Part shown: piece by piece, positions 22,673 to 31,295 of the stretch
Numbering within the stretch: the stretch's first letter is position 1
Layout: every line of letters begins with the position of its first letter
DNA from: Micromonospora zingiberis
GTDB taxonomy: Bacteria > Actinomycetota > Actinomycetes > Mycobacteriales > Micromonosporaceae
Direction of reading: 5' to 3'
DNA: 64,000 nt
Assembly: GCF_004331455.1 (NCBI RefSeq)
Contig: NZ_SJJR01000018.1
Coordinates: 58,789 to 122,788 of the forward strand
The notes under the pieces: generated by a model
What the model saw: the letters and a program-made list of their open reading frames with translations, nothing else
The model's database searches: none
Told to the model about the DNA's origin: nothing
Made by a program: the position numbers and the translations under genes

Positions 22673-22936
22673 TCAGCGCCAGCGAGACAGCAGGATCAGG
22701 GAGGCGACCATGGCGCCGAAACCCACCGCCAGGTTCCAGTACCCCAGTTCCATGACCGGGTACTCCTGCTCGGAGAGGTAGTAGACCACCAGCCAACCGA
22801 TGCCGAAGACGATCAGCGAGACGGCGGTGACCGGAAGCCAGATCGGGCTGGGCTTACGCGTCGCCGCTGTGGCCGTCGGACGGACGTCCGTGGGCGGGGT
22901 GTACACCTTCTTCTTGCGGACCTGAGACTTGGGCAC
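22673..22936 (-). CDS. crgA: Cell division protein CrgA
   Basis: This 87-residue protein has a basic N-terminus (MPKSQVRKKKVYTPP) and two transmembrane helices (IWLPVTAVSLIVFGIGWLVVYYL and YWNLAVGFGAMVASLILL), ending SRWR. Length, charge and the SPIWLPV motif match CrgA, which helps assemble the divisome with FtsZ, FtsQ and PBPs in mycobacteria and inhibits Z-ring formation in Streptomyces. It stands divergent from the DUF881-sortase operon, the conserved position near oriC. Confidence 0.93.
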   Translation of the reverse strand: MPKSQVRKKKVYTPPTDVRPTATAATRKPSPIWLPVTAVSLIVFGIGWLVVYYLSEQEYPVMELGYWNLAVGFGAMVASLILLSRWR

Positions 22937-23157
22937 GACGCTCTCCAGAGGGGTTACGACCTCGTCCGGCCTGACAACCGGGCGCGAGGGCGACGGTCCA
23001 TGGCCAATAATGTTCGACAGCTAGCGTAGTCCGGAAGACCCGTCCAAGCCACGAATGGGGCCAGACCGTTGCCGGTCAGCCCGGAAACGGTTGGCGAGAC
23101 GGCGGCCACCACGACCGTGCGTGCGGTCACCCAAGCCGGAGACAGGGGGAACGGTCC

Positions 23158-23958
23158 GTGGAGTACACGTCCGGCGCGGCCTCATGGCAGAAGGCGCTAC
23201 GGCGGCTCGTCGCCGGCCTGCTGCCCCGCCGAGGGCGTCAGCGCCGGCCCGGCTGGTCGATCGGCGTACCGTTGATCGCCGCTGCCGCCGGCCTGCTCTT
23301 CACCACGACGGCCACCACCGCCGGCGGCACCGCACTCCGCGAGGACCGGCGCCCCCAGCTCACCGAGTTGATCGAGGACCGCCGCGACCGGGTGGCCTCG
23401 AACGAGGAACTCGCCGCGACCCTCCGCCGCGAGGTCGAGAGCCGCACGACCGACCTCGCCGGATCTGACGTTCCGATCAAGAAGCAGCAGGAACGGGCCG
23501 CCGAAAATCTCGCGGCCGCCGGCTTCACCGCCCTCACCGGTACCGGTCTGACCGTGGAACTCAACGACGCGCCGCAGCTCGACAAGCTTCCCGAAGGGGT
23601 CAGCAACGACGATCTCGTCGTACACCAGGGCGATGTCCAAGCGGTGGTCAACGCGCTCTGGGCCGGCGGCGCCGAAGCCATGTCAATCATGAACGTCCGC
23701 GTTCTGACAACCAGCGCGGTACGCTGCGTGGGTAACACCCTGCTGTTGCACGGCCGGGTGTACTCCCCACCTTTCAAGATCGTAGCAATTGGCGACCCCG
23801 CCGCGCTCCGGCAGGCCCTCGCCGCTTCCGAGGGAGTCCGGTGGTTCAGGGACGCGGTCGACAACTACCAACTTGGCTACTCCGAGTACGTCTCGACGGT
23901 CACGGTGCCCGCGTTCGAGGACTCCACCACCCTGCGCTCGGCAACGGTGCCCAAGTGA
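23158..23958 (+). CDS. DUF881 family membrane-anchored protein
   Basis: The GTG start gives 266 residues: a basic N-terminus, one transmembrane helix (SIGVPLIAAAAGLLFTTTATTA), a coiled coil rich in R and E (LIEDRRDRVASNEELAATLRREVE), then the DUF881 domain with GLTVELND, VHQGDVQAVVNALWAGGAEAMSI and VGNTLLLHGRVYSPPF. The family is found next to crgA and pabA/pknB in actinobacteria (Rv0012 in M. tuberculosis) and its function is unknown; a cell-envelope or division role is inferred from place. ACAGGGGGAA upstream serves as ribosome binding site. Confidence 0.88.
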   Translation: MEYTSGAASWQKALRRLVAGLLPRRGRQRRPGWSIGVPLIAAAAGLLFTTTATTAGGTALREDRRPQLTELIEDRRDRVASNEELAATLRREVESRTTDLAGSDVPIKKQQERAAENLAAAGFTALTGTGLTVELNDAPQLDKLPEGVSNDDLVVHQGDVQAVVNALWAGGAEAMSIMNVRVLTTSAVRCVGNTLLLHGRVYSPPFKIVAIGDPAALRQALAASEGVRWFRDAVDNYQLGYSEYVSTVTVPAFEDSTTLRSATVPK

Positions 23959-24045
23959 GCCCGTCATGAGCGAGCGCCGGCGAGTGAATCATCAACCCAG
24001 CGCGCCGCCGCGTGCTGACGGCGCGAAGTGCGGCGGAGCGCTGGC

Positions 24046-26334
24046 ATGAGTGAGCGTTCCGATGGTCGTCAGCCTGGTCAGGCTGACGACGCCACGGCCT
24101 ACCTTCCTCGGGTCGAACGTGCCGAGCCGGCCATGGCCCCCACCCGCCCCGCTGGCGCCTGGCCCGATCCGGTGCCGCCGCGTCCCGCAGGCCAGGAGCG
24201 CACCAGCGGCCCGGCGACCGCCGGCCGACGGGAGACCGCACCCGGCCAGGAGCACGGCGCGGCACCCGGACGCTGGGCGGCCGGGCCGGTAGCGGATCGT
24301 ACGGCGGCGGAACCGTGGAACGGGTTCACCGACCGGCGCAGTGGCGACAGTGCCGGTCAGCGGCCGAGCACCGAGCAGGGCAACGTACCGCTGCCCTCCG
24401 GCCAGCCGGACATCCCCGTTGGGCCGACTCCCTGGCGGGGAGCATTCGAGCCGCCGAGCCGGCCGACCGGTCAGCCGGCCCAGGGCAGTCCTCCGCCGGC
24501 CGGGCAGGGTTACGGACCGCAGTCGTACGCCGAGTCTCGGGCGGAGCGGGCGCCCCACAGCGCTCAGCCGCCGACCGGGCAGCGACCGCAGCCCGCCACA
24601 CCGGTCCCGGCGCGCCCGCCGGCCGGCGCAGCGGGCCCACATGCCGGCACTTCGGTCCCGCAGTCAGGCGCGATGGGCCCACCGGCCAGCCCAGCGGGCC
24701 CACCCGGCCGCACGGCGGGCCCGCAGGGGCCTCAGGGCGGCCCGTCCGGCCCGCTGGGCCCTCAAGGCGGCCCGTCCGGCCCGCAGGGCCCTCAAGGCGG
24801 CCCGTCCAGCCCGCAGAGCCCTCTTCCTCAGGGCGGCGGGTGGCAGCCGCAGGGACAACCCGCGTACGGGTTCGCCGGTGGCCCGGCGCCCGCACCTGCC
24901 ACAACGCAGGGACCGGCCGGACCGTCCCGGAGTGGCAGGCCGAACGGCATGCCACCGGGACACGCCGCACCGCCCGGGCCGGTGACGCCGCCCGGGTCCG
25001 GCGTGCCGCAGCGAACCGAGGCCCAGCCGGCGACGGGCGACCCGGCGGCCCAGCAGTTCCAGGGTTTCCGGCCGCAGTCCACGCCGACCTGGCCGGCGGA
25101 TGGGCCCACCGCTGCGGCGGCCGAGCCCGCGCGCCCCTCGTCCAATCGCGCCACCGCGGACCAGGGTGGCTGGTCCGGCGAGAGCCCGACCACGCTGCTA
25201 CCGAAGGTCAACGGCGCCGCCACCGCGCCGGCCGCGAACTCCACGATGCGGTCGTCGGGCCCGGCTCCTTCCGGCGCGGCTGATGCGGCAACCGGCGAAC
25301 GGCCCGCCGACCCGCCCAGGTTCGCCGCGCCTACCAACCCGCAGTCCGGTCCGGCGGGGCCCCACCAGCAAGCCAGCCCGGCCGGGCCCGGTCGGCGGGC
25401 TGACGACGCGGCCACCGCTCTCATTCCGGCGGTCACCGGCGTCCGGCCGGGTACTCCGCCCGCGATGGAGTCAACCGCCCTGATGGGTGCGGTGCCCCGA
25501 CCGCCGAAGACCGAGGAGCCGGAGGGCGCCGACCAACCAGCGGAGCCGCCCAAGCCGCGCCGAGGTGACCGGGTGGTGCAGCTCCGGCCAGAGCAGACGG
25601 GCGAGGGCTACAAGAGCGTCTACTCGGAGCTGACCCGGCCGTCCTTCTGGTCCCGGGTACGCACCGGGCTGCGGTTCGGTGGCGAACTGCTGATCACCTT
25701 CGGCCTGGTGGTGTTGCTTTTCGCCGGCTACGAGATCTGGGGCAAGTCGGCCATCGTCGACGCGCACCAGGATGAGCTGAGCCAGCAGTTGGCCCAGGCG
25801 TGGGGGCCCGAGGGTGATCCCACCGTGGCCCCCTCGGCCAGCCCCTCCGCCCCCGCCCCCGCCTCGCCCAAGCCACCGGTGCAGGGCAAGCCCATCGCCG
25901 GCCTCTACATCCCGAAGTTCGACAAGGAATGGGTCGTGGTCGAGGGCGTCACCCAGAAGGACATCAGGTACGCCCCGGGCCACTATCCGGACAGCGCCCT
26001 GCCGGGCCAGGTGGGTAACTTCTCCGTGGCCGGGCACCGTAACCGGGCCACCTTCTGGCGGTTGGACGAGCTTCGCAAGGGTGACCCGATCATCGTTCAG
26101 GGCCGGGACGAGTGGTACGTCTACCAGGTCACCGACAACCTGATCGTGAAGCCGAACCAGGTCGAGGTGGTGTCCCCGGTGCCGGGGCGTCCCGGGGTGA
26201 AGCCGACCAAACGGATGCTCACCCTGACCACCTGCAACCCGAAGTTCGACAACTACGAGCGGTTGATCATCCACGCAGAGTTGACGCGTACCCAGTCGAA
26301 GGACGAGGGACGCCCGGCTGAGCTGGGGACCTGA
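24046..26334 (+). CDS. Class E sortase with long proline/glycine-rich cytoplasmic extension
   Basis: The 762-residue protein ends in a sortase domain (about residues 620-762): AGHRN with the catalytic His, TLTTCNP with the catalytic Cys, and YERLIIHAEL with the Arg. One transmembrane helix (FGGELLITFGLVVLLFAGYEIW, about 545-567) precedes it, so the first 540 residues, almost all Pro, Gly, Ala, Gln and Thr, lie in the cytoplasm. Within them is a collagen-like GPQ/GPS block. Ordinary class E sortases are 200-350 residues, so the extension is unusual. ATG 24,046 is preferred to a GTG at 24,028 by the MSERSDGR start. The class typically attaches surface proteins; the LPITG protein at 62,621 is a candidate substrate. 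Confidence 0.88.
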   Translation: MSERSDGRQPGQADDATAYLPRVERAEPAMAPTRPAGAWPDPVPPRPAGQERTSGPATAGRRETAPGQEHGAAPGRWAAGPVADRTAAEPWNGFTDRRSGDSAGQRPSTEQGNVPLPSGQPDIPVGPTPWRGAFEPPSRPTGQPAQGSPPPAGQGYGPQSYAESRAERAPHSAQPPTGQRPQPATPVPARPPAGAAGPHAGTSVPQSGAMGPPASPAGPPGRTAGPQGPQGGPSGPLGPQGGPSGPQGPQGGPSSPQSPLPQGGGWQPQGQPAYGFAGGPAPAPATTQGPAGPSRSGRPNGMPPGHAAPPGPVTPPGSGVPQRTEAQPATGDPAAQQFQGFRPQSTPTWPADGPTAAAAEPARPSSNRATADQGGWSGESPTTLLPKVNGAATAPAANSTMRSSGPAPSGAADAATGERPADPPRFAAPTNPQSGPAGPHQQASPAGPGRRADDAATALIPAVTGVRPGTPPAMESTALMGAVPRPPKTEEPEGADQPAEPPKPRRGDRVVQLRPEQTGEGYKSVYSELTRPSFWSRVRTGLRFGGELLITFGLVVLLFAGYEIWGKSAIVDAHQDELSQQLAQAWGPEGDPTVAPSASPSAPAPASPKPPVQGKPIAGLYIPKFDKEWVVVEGVTQKDIRYAPGHYPDSALPGQVGNFSVAGHRNRATFWRLDELRKGDPIIVQGRDEWYVYQVTDNLIVKPNQVEVVSPVPGRPGVKPTKRMLTLTTCNPKFDNYERLIIHAELTRTQSKDEGRPAELGT
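24736..24825 (+). repeat. Three tandem 30-bp repeats encoding GGPSGPQGPQ
   Basis: Three in-frame copies (the last degenerate) of a 30-bp unit encode collagen-like decapeptides in the sortase cytoplasmic tail, preceded by a shorter GPQGPQ. The Gly-X-Y phase is mostly kept except for GG at each unit start. Confidence 0.8.
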
Positions 26335-26336
26335 CG

Positions 26337-26639
26337 ATGTACGGCTGGATCTGGCGCAAGCTGCCCTTCGGGCTGCCCGGCAAGCTGGCCGGCAGCCTGC
26401 TGCTCGCCACCACGGTGGTGGCGCTGCTCTGGTACGTGGTCTTTCCCTGGGCCGGGCCGCTGCTGCCCTTCACCGGCGAGGACGTGCAGGTCACCCAGCA
26501 GGACTCCGAGGTGCCGGGTGCGCCCGGCGACGTGGGTCCCGGCGCCGATCCGGACGACGACGCCCCGCCCGGCGACGAGCACGACCTGCCGTACGACACC
26601 GATCGGAACAACACCCCACCCCCGGACGAGGACGAGTGA
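26337..26639 (+). CDS. Small single-pass membrane protein of the sortase-pabA operon
   Basis: This 100-residue protein has a transmembrane helix (LAGSLLLATTVVALLWYVVFPW) followed by a very acidic extracellular or cytoplasmic tail (DPDDDAPPGDEHDLPYD...PPPDEDE). It starts 2 bp after the sortase stop and ends just before pabA, so it is cotranscribed. Similar small proteins occur at this position in related actinomycetes; no function is known to me. An aid to sortase or division proteins is only a guess. Confidence 0.8.
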   Translation: MYGWIWRKLPFGLPGKLAGSLLLATTVVALLWYVVFPWAGPLLPFTGEDVQVTQQDSEVPGAPGDVGPGADPDDDAPPGDEHDLPYDTDRNNTPPPDEDE

Positions 26640-26644
26640 GGCCG

Positions 26645-27295
26645 ATGCGCGTCCTGGTGATCGACAACTACGACTCGTTCGTCTTCAACCTGGTCCAGTA
26701 CCTCGGCCAACTCGGCGTGGAGTGCGACGTACGGCGCAACGACGAGATCGATCTCGCCGAGGTGGGCCGGGTCGGCGCGGACGGGGTGCTGCTCTCGCCT
26801 GGTCCGGGCAGCCCGGACCGGGCCGGCATCTGCCTGGACGTCATCCGTGAGTACGCCGGCAAGCTGCCGATCTTCGGTGTCTGCCTGGGTCACCAGGCGA
26901 TCGGCGAAGCGTTCGGCGCCACCGTCACCCGCGCACCGGAGCTGCTGCACGGCAAGACCTCGCTGGTCCATCACGACAACAGCGGAGTTCTCGCTGGCCT
27001 GGCCGACCCGTTCACGGCGACCCGCTACCACTCCCTCGCCGTGCTGCGCGAGACGCTGCCAGCGGAGCTGGAAGTCACCGGCTGGACCGAGTCCGGCATC
27101 GTGATGGCGATGCGGCACCGCAGCCTGCCGATCGAGGGCGTCCAGTTCCATCCCGAGTCGGTGCTCACCGAGGGCGGCCACCTGATGTTGGCCAACTGGC
27201 TCGCCGCCTGCGGTCACCCGGAGGCGTTGGAGCGTGCCCCGGCACTGGCCGCCGAGGTGGACGCCCGTCGGCTGGCCGCCTTCGCCACCACCTGA
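26645..27295 (+). CDS. pabA: Class I glutamine amidotransferase, aminodeoxychorismate/anthranilate synthase component II
   Basis: The 216-residue enzyme supplies ammonia from glutamine to a chorismate-using partner for folate (PabB) or tryptophan (TrpE) synthesis. Motifs are complete: VIDNYDSFVFNL at the N-terminus, LLSPGPGSP, nucleophile Cys in FGVCLGHQAIGEAFG, and His/Glu in VQFHPESVLTE. ATG 26,645 is chosen since it gives the canonical N-terminus; a GTG three codons earlier overlaps the previous stop. The gene lies in the near-origin block where M. tuberculosis has trpG (Rv0013). Which pathway it serves cannot be decided here. Confidence 0.9.
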   Translation: MRVLVIDNYDSFVFNLVQYLGQLGVECDVRRNDEIDLAEVGRVGADGVLLSPGPGSPDRAGICLDVIREYAGKLPIFGVCLGHQAIGEAFGATVTRAPELLHGKTSLVHHDNSGVLAGLADPFTATRYHSLAVLRETLPAELEVTGWTESGIVMAMRHRSLPIEGVQFHPESVLTEGGHLMLANWLAACGHPEALERAPALAAEVDARRLAAFATT

Positions 27296-27362
27296 ACAGA
27301 ACCTCCGGCCAGCGGGTCACCCGGGCCGTCTCCGCCGAAGTGGCAACCGGACGGTCAGCGCC

Positions 27363-28082
27363 TCAGTTGGTCAGCGCGTCCGTGACGCCGGGGTGTGCGG
27401 GCGAGTCGACCGCGGGCGGGCGGCGCCGGATCGCGTCCCAGGCGGCCTTGCCGCTGGCGAGGTAGTCCCGTACCGCCTTCTCCAGCAGCAGGCCGGTGCC
27501 ACAGCCGGTGCAGCGGGCAGGCACCCCGGCGGCGTCGATGCCCAGGTGCCGGCAGAGCGCCACCGCCCGGGACAGGTGATAGGACTGGGTGACGATCAGG
27601 GCCCGCTCGACCCCGTACACCTCCCGCGCGCGGCGGCAACTGTCGTAGGTGTCCAGGCCGTACGGGTCGGCGACGATGCGCTGCGGGTCGACTCCGAGTT
27701 GCCCGCTGAGATGGTCGGCCATCGCCGCCGTTTCGTCACCGGAGGTCCCGTTCCCGTCGCCGGACACCAGCACCACCCGGGCCCGCTGGCTGTGCACCAG
27801 CTCGGCGGCGGTCTCCAGGCGACCCGCCAACCGGATGCCCGGCTGCCGTCCGCCCTCCGTCACCGCCGTGCCCAGGACGATCACCACGTCCACGGTCGGC
27901 GCCTCGTCCGCCGCGTAGACGTGACCGCGCGCCGCGCCGGTCGTCCAGATCCACGGCAGGCTGACGAGCAGCAGGCATACCAGGCCGAGCACCGCCACCC
28001 GGCGCACCAGTCGCCACCTGCTCACCCGGGAGACAACCTGGCCGGTGGCCAAGGAGTCGTCCGGGTCGCCGGGCCGGATCAA
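27363..28082 (-). CDS. YdcF/SanA-like membrane protein (DUF218, ElyC family)
   Basis: This 239-residue protein has an N-terminal transmembrane helix (VAVLGLVCLLLVSLPWIW) and a DUF218 domain: VDVVIVLGTAVTEGGRQP, VLVSGDGNGTSGDETAAMADHL, DTYDSCRRAREVYGVERALIVTQSYHLSRAVALCRHLGI. SanA/ElyC relatives influence envelope integrity and peptidoglycan precursor use, though the biochemical act is unsettled. It overlaps pknB by 4 bp and is the last gene of the large pkn operon, which fits a wall-related role. Confidence 0.82.
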   Translation of the reverse strand: MIRPGDPDDSLATGQVVSRVSRWRLVRRVAVLGLVCLLLVSLPWIWTTGAARGHVYAADEAPTVDVVIVLGTAVTEGGRQPGIRLAGRLETAAELVHSQRARVVLVSGDGNGTSGDETAAMADHLSGQLGVDPQRIVADPYGLDTYDSCRRAREVYGVERALIVTQSYHLSRAVALCRHLGIDAAGVPARCTGCGTGLLLEKAVRDYLASGKAAWDAIRRRPPAVDSPAHPGVTDALTN

Positions 28083-29899
28083 TCCTCGGACAGGCGGAAC
28101 GGCGCGATGGTCGGCAGCACCGGGCCGCCTCCGCCACCGCCACCGTCACCGTCCGGCGGTGGCGTGGTCGGGTCCGGAGTCGGCGGCGTCGGGGTCGGCG
28201 GATCCGGATCCTCCGGTTCCTCGACCGAGACGAAGATCTTCACCTTGCTGCCCTTGGTCCGCTGGCTGCCGGCGTTCGGGTTCTGGTCGGTCACCCGGCC
28301 GGCCCGGTCGGCGGGCACCTCCGGACCGATCTCCACCTCCGGCACGAAACCGGCGCTCTCCAACTCCCGAATCGCCTCGGCCTGGGTGCGGTCCTTCACG
28401 TTCGGCACCCGGACCACGTTGCCCCTGGAGACGGTGAGGGTGACCTCGGTGCCCTCGGCGACCTTCGTACCCTCCTTCGGGTCGACGCCGAGCACCAGCC
28501 CTTCGGCCTCGGCACTGTCCTCCTGCACGACCTTGACCACGAACTTGTCCTCGTCGAGCCGGAGCTTGGCGCTGTCGACCTTGCTGCCGACCAGGCCGCC
28601 CGGGATGGTCGCCTCCGGCTTGCCGCCGCAGATCTGCACGGTGACCTGGCTGTTCGGGGCGACCTTGTCGCCGGCGGGCGGGGTCTGGTTGACCACCCGG
28701 CCCTTGCGGCAGTCCGAGGTGAACACGTCATCGCCGCGCACCGGCTGGAAGCCGTCCGCCTCGATCTGGGCGAACGCCTGCTGTTGGGTCATTCCGGTGA
28801 CCGTCGGCACCGGCGCTTCCTCGGGTGGCTGCTCGTTGAACAGCAGCGCGGCCACCAGCGCGATCACCGCGAGCACGCCGAGCGCGGCGAAGAGCGCGAT
28901 CAGCCAGGACGAGGCGCGCCGCTGGCGCGGGTCACCCACCCGGGCCGGGATCTGCCGGGTCTGCGTCGCCCCCGCCGACGGGTAGCCCGGGCCGCTGGCC
29001 GCGGCCATCGCCACGGTCTCGTCCTCGCGCAGCACCGGAGTGGCCATCACCGGCCGACCGGCCGCCGCCCGGAGCAGGTCCGCGCGCATCTCACCGGCGC
29101 TCTGGTAGCGGTTGAGCGGGTTCTTCGACAGCGCCTTGAGCACGATCGCGTCGACCGCCGGGTTGACCTCCGGGTTGAGGTCACTCGGCGTCGGTGGCGC
29201 CTCCCGTACGTGCTGGTACGCGACGCTGACCGGGCTGTCGCCGACGAACGGCGGATGCCCGCAGACCAGTTCGAAGAGCACACAGCCGGCGGCGTACACG
29301 TCGGAGCGGGCGTCGACGGCCTCGCCACGGGCCTGCTCGGGGGAGAGGTACTGCGCGGTGCCGATGACCGCGCTGGTCTGCGTCATCGTGGTGGCGCCGC
29401 TGGCCAGGGCGCGGGCGATGCCGAAGTCCATCACCTTGACCTGGCCGGTCTGGGTGAGCATCACGTTGCCGGGCTTGATGTCCCGGTGGATGATGCCGTG
29501 CCGGTGGCTGAACTCCAGGGCCGCGCAGATGTCGGCGCAGATCTCCAGCGCCCGCCGGGGTTGCAGTCGGCCCTCGGCGCCGAGCACCTCCTTGAGGGTG
29601 CGCCCGTTGACGAACTCCATCACGATGAACGGCAGGGTTTCGCCGGTGGGGGCCTGTTCCTCGCCGGTGTCGTAGACCGCGACGATCGCCGGGTGGTTCA
29701 GCGAGGCGGCGTTCTGTGCCTCCCGGCGGAAACGCATCTGGAAGGTGGCGTCCCGGGCCAGATCCGCCCGGAGCATCTTGATCGCGACGTCCCGGCCGAG
29801 CCGCAGGTCGCGACCGCGGTGCACCTCGGCCATGCCGCCATACCCGAGCAGCTCGCCGACCTGGTACCTGCCACCGAGCAGGCGGGCCTGCGCTGTCAT
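28079..29899 (-). CDS. pknB: Serine/threonine protein kinase with PASTA repeats
   Basis: This 606-residue kinase has a cytoplasmic kinase domain (about residues 11-275): Gly-rich LGYGGMAEVHRG, Lys in VAIKML, catalytic HRDIKPGNVML and DFGIARA, then the activation loop and APE-like SPEQARG. A transmembrane helix follows at about 330-353 (WLIALFAALGVLAVIALVAALLF), and extracellular PASTA domains follow (TGMTQQQAFAQIEADGF, GLVGSKVDSAKLRL, KDRTQAEAIRELESAGF and one divergent), ending with a Pro/Asp-rich tail. It senses muropeptides or lipid II and phosphorylates cell-wall and division proteins. It overlaps both neighbours by 4 bp. Confidence 0.96.
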   Translation of the reverse strand: MTAQARLLGGRYQVGELLGYGGMAEVHRGRDLRLGRDVAIKMLRADLARDATFQMRFRREAQNAASLNHPAIVAVYDTGEEQAPTGETLPFIVMEFVNGRTLKEVLGAEGRLQPRRALEICADICAALEFSHRHGIIHRDIKPGNVMLTQTGQVKVMDFGIARALASGATTMTQTSAVIGTAQYLSPEQARGEAVDARSDVYAAGCVLFELVCGHPPFVGDSPVSVAYQHVREAPPTPSDLNPEVNPAVDAIVLKALSKNPLNRYQSAGEMRADLLRAAAGRPVMATPVLREDETVAMAAASGPGYPSAGATQTRQIPARVGDPRQRRASSWLIALFAALGVLAVIALVAALLFNEQPPEEAPVPTVTGMTQQQAFAQIEADGFQPVRGDDVFTSDCRKGRVVNQTPPAGDKVAPNSQVTVQICGGKPEATIPGGLVGSKVDSAKLRLDEDKFVVKVVQEDSAEAEGLVLGVDPKEGTKVAEGTEVTLTVSRGNVVRVPNVKDRTQAEAIRELESAGFVPEVEIGPEVPADRAGRVTDQNPNAGSQRTKGSKVKIFVSVEEPEDPDPPTPTPPTPDPTTPPPDGDGGGGGGGPVLPTIAPFRLSED

Positions 29900-31293
29900 C
29901 GCGTCCGTCGTCCTTCGCTCGTCGTCGTCTCATCGCCGCCCGGTCGGGGCTGATCCACTCGACGGTACGCCGTCGCGGCCGGATCGTCTCGTCCGTCGGG
30001 CCGCAGCGCGCCGGACGTCACCTCTTGCACGGATACCTCGACCGGCATGCTGAGGCTGTTCCGCAGCTTGTAGGAAATCACGCCGGAGCAGAGCACGACC
30101 AGTGCGCCCAGCATGATCGCCAGCAACACCATGCCGGAGCGTGATCTCCTGGGTACCGGGCGTGACTGAGTGGGCTGTGGTGCGTACGCCGACGGCACCG
30201 TTGCCGCGCCGCGTGGATAACCGGTCACCGCCGGTGCGACCGTCGTCGGTCGCGGCGGCTGGGCCACCGGTGGGCGCGCGGCGACCGGCCGTTGGCCCGC
30301 TACCGGAGCGTGTGGTGCGGCCGGTGGAGCGGCGACCGGCGGTCGTGGGGCGGCCGGTGAGTGGGGCGCCGCAGGGGGGCGGGGCGGCTGCGGTGGTGGC
30401 ACCTGGGCCCGACCGGGAGCCGGTGACGCCGGGGCCGCCGAAATGGGCGCCGCTCCACCGGACCTGGCCTGCCGGGACAGCGCCGTCTTGAGTTGCCGCG
30501 CGGCACCGGCCAGCACGGCGGCGCTCGGCCAGCGGTCCTTCGGGTCCTTGGCCATCGCCCGCTCGACCAGCGCGCAGACCTGCGGCGGGATGTCGGACGG
30601 CAGCGCTCGCGGGGTCTCCCGGACGTGCCGCATGGCGATGTCGAGAGGATTGTCGCCCTCGAACGGCCGGCGCCCGGCGAGGCACTGGTAGGCGACCACG
30701 CCGAGGGCGTACACATCGGAGGCTGGGGTGGCGACCTGGCCGGTGGCCTGCTCGGGCGAGATGTACGAGGCGGTGCCGAGCACCGATCCGGCTGCGGTGA
30801 GCTGACCGACCAGCTCGGACCGGGCGATGCCGAAGTCGGTCAGCACCAGCGTGCCGTTGGGCCGGACCAGCAGGTTGCCCGGCTTCACGTCCCGGTGCAC
30901 GATCCCCTTGACGTGGGCGGCGTGCAGGGCGTCGGCGGCCTGCGCGACCAGCGCCATCGTCCGGGCCGGGGTGAGCCGGCCGACCCGGCTGAGGGTGGCC
31001 GAGAGCGGATCGCCCTCGACGTACTCCATCACCAGGAAGGCGATGTGCTGGTCGTTGCCGAAGTCGTAGACGTCCACCACGCCCGGGTGGTTGATCGTCG
31101 CCATGGTGCGGGCCTCGCCGCGGAACCGCTCGGCGAAACCCGGCTCGTCCAGCAGCGCCGGGAGCAGGCTCTTTACCGCCACCGTACGCCCCAGCACCTG
31201 GTCGGTGCCGCGCCATACGTCGCCCATGCCGCCGCTGGCGATCCGTTCGTCGAGGCGGTACCGGTTGCCGAGTTGTACGCCCGGACTGAGCAT
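29896..31293 (-). CDS. pknA: Serine/threonine protein kinase PknA
   Basis: This 465-residue kinase has IASGGMGDVWRG, Lys in VAVKSLL, HRDVKPGNLLV, DFGIARS and SPEQATG, placing the kinase domain at about residues 11-275. A long proline/alanine-rich linker leads to one transmembrane helix (MVLLAIMLGALVVLCSGVISY, about 395-417) and a short extracellular tail without PASTA. PknA acts with PknB in control of septation and peptidoglycan synthesis. Its stop overlaps the pknB start, and its start lies 2 bp after the pbpA stop. Confidence 0.95.
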   Translation of the reverse strand: MLSPGVQLGNRYRLDERIASGGMGDVWRGTDQVLGRTVAVKSLLPALLDEPGFAERFRGEARTMATINHPGVVDVYDFGNDQHIAFLVMEYVEGDPLSATLSRVGRLTPARTMALVAQAADALHAAHVKGIVHRDVKPGNLLVRPNGTLVLTDFGIARSELVGQLTAAGSVLGTASYISPEQATGQVATPASDVYALGVVAYQCLAGRRPFEGDNPLDIAMRHVRETPRALPSDIPPQVCALVERAMAKDPKDRWPSAAVLAGAARQLKTALSRQARSGGAAPISAAPASPAPGRAQVPPPQPPRPPAAPHSPAAPRPPVAAPPAAPHAPVAGQRPVAARPPVAQPPRPTTVAPAVTGYPRGAATVPSAYAPQPTQSRPVPRRSRSGMVLLAIMLGALVVLCSGVISYKLRNSLSMPVEVSVQEVTSGALRPDGRDDPAATAYRRVDQPRPGGDETTTSEGRRTR

Positions 31294-31295
31294 GG

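Noticed and set aside
20073..22781. Long open frame opposite the Fe-S protein gene
   Set aside because: High-GC antisense artefact: the minus strand encodes a full, motif-rich protein, and the plus-strand product shows only His/Arg/Gly low-complexity sequence.
23055..23468. Alternative frame at the start of the DUF881 gene
   Set aside because: Arg/Pro-rich artefact of a +1 frame; DUF881 motifs are in the other frame.
24736..24825. 30-bp tandem repeats considered as a CRISPR or minisatellite in non-coding DNA
   Set aside because: They are in frame within the sortase gene and encode collagen-like decapeptides; no spacers.
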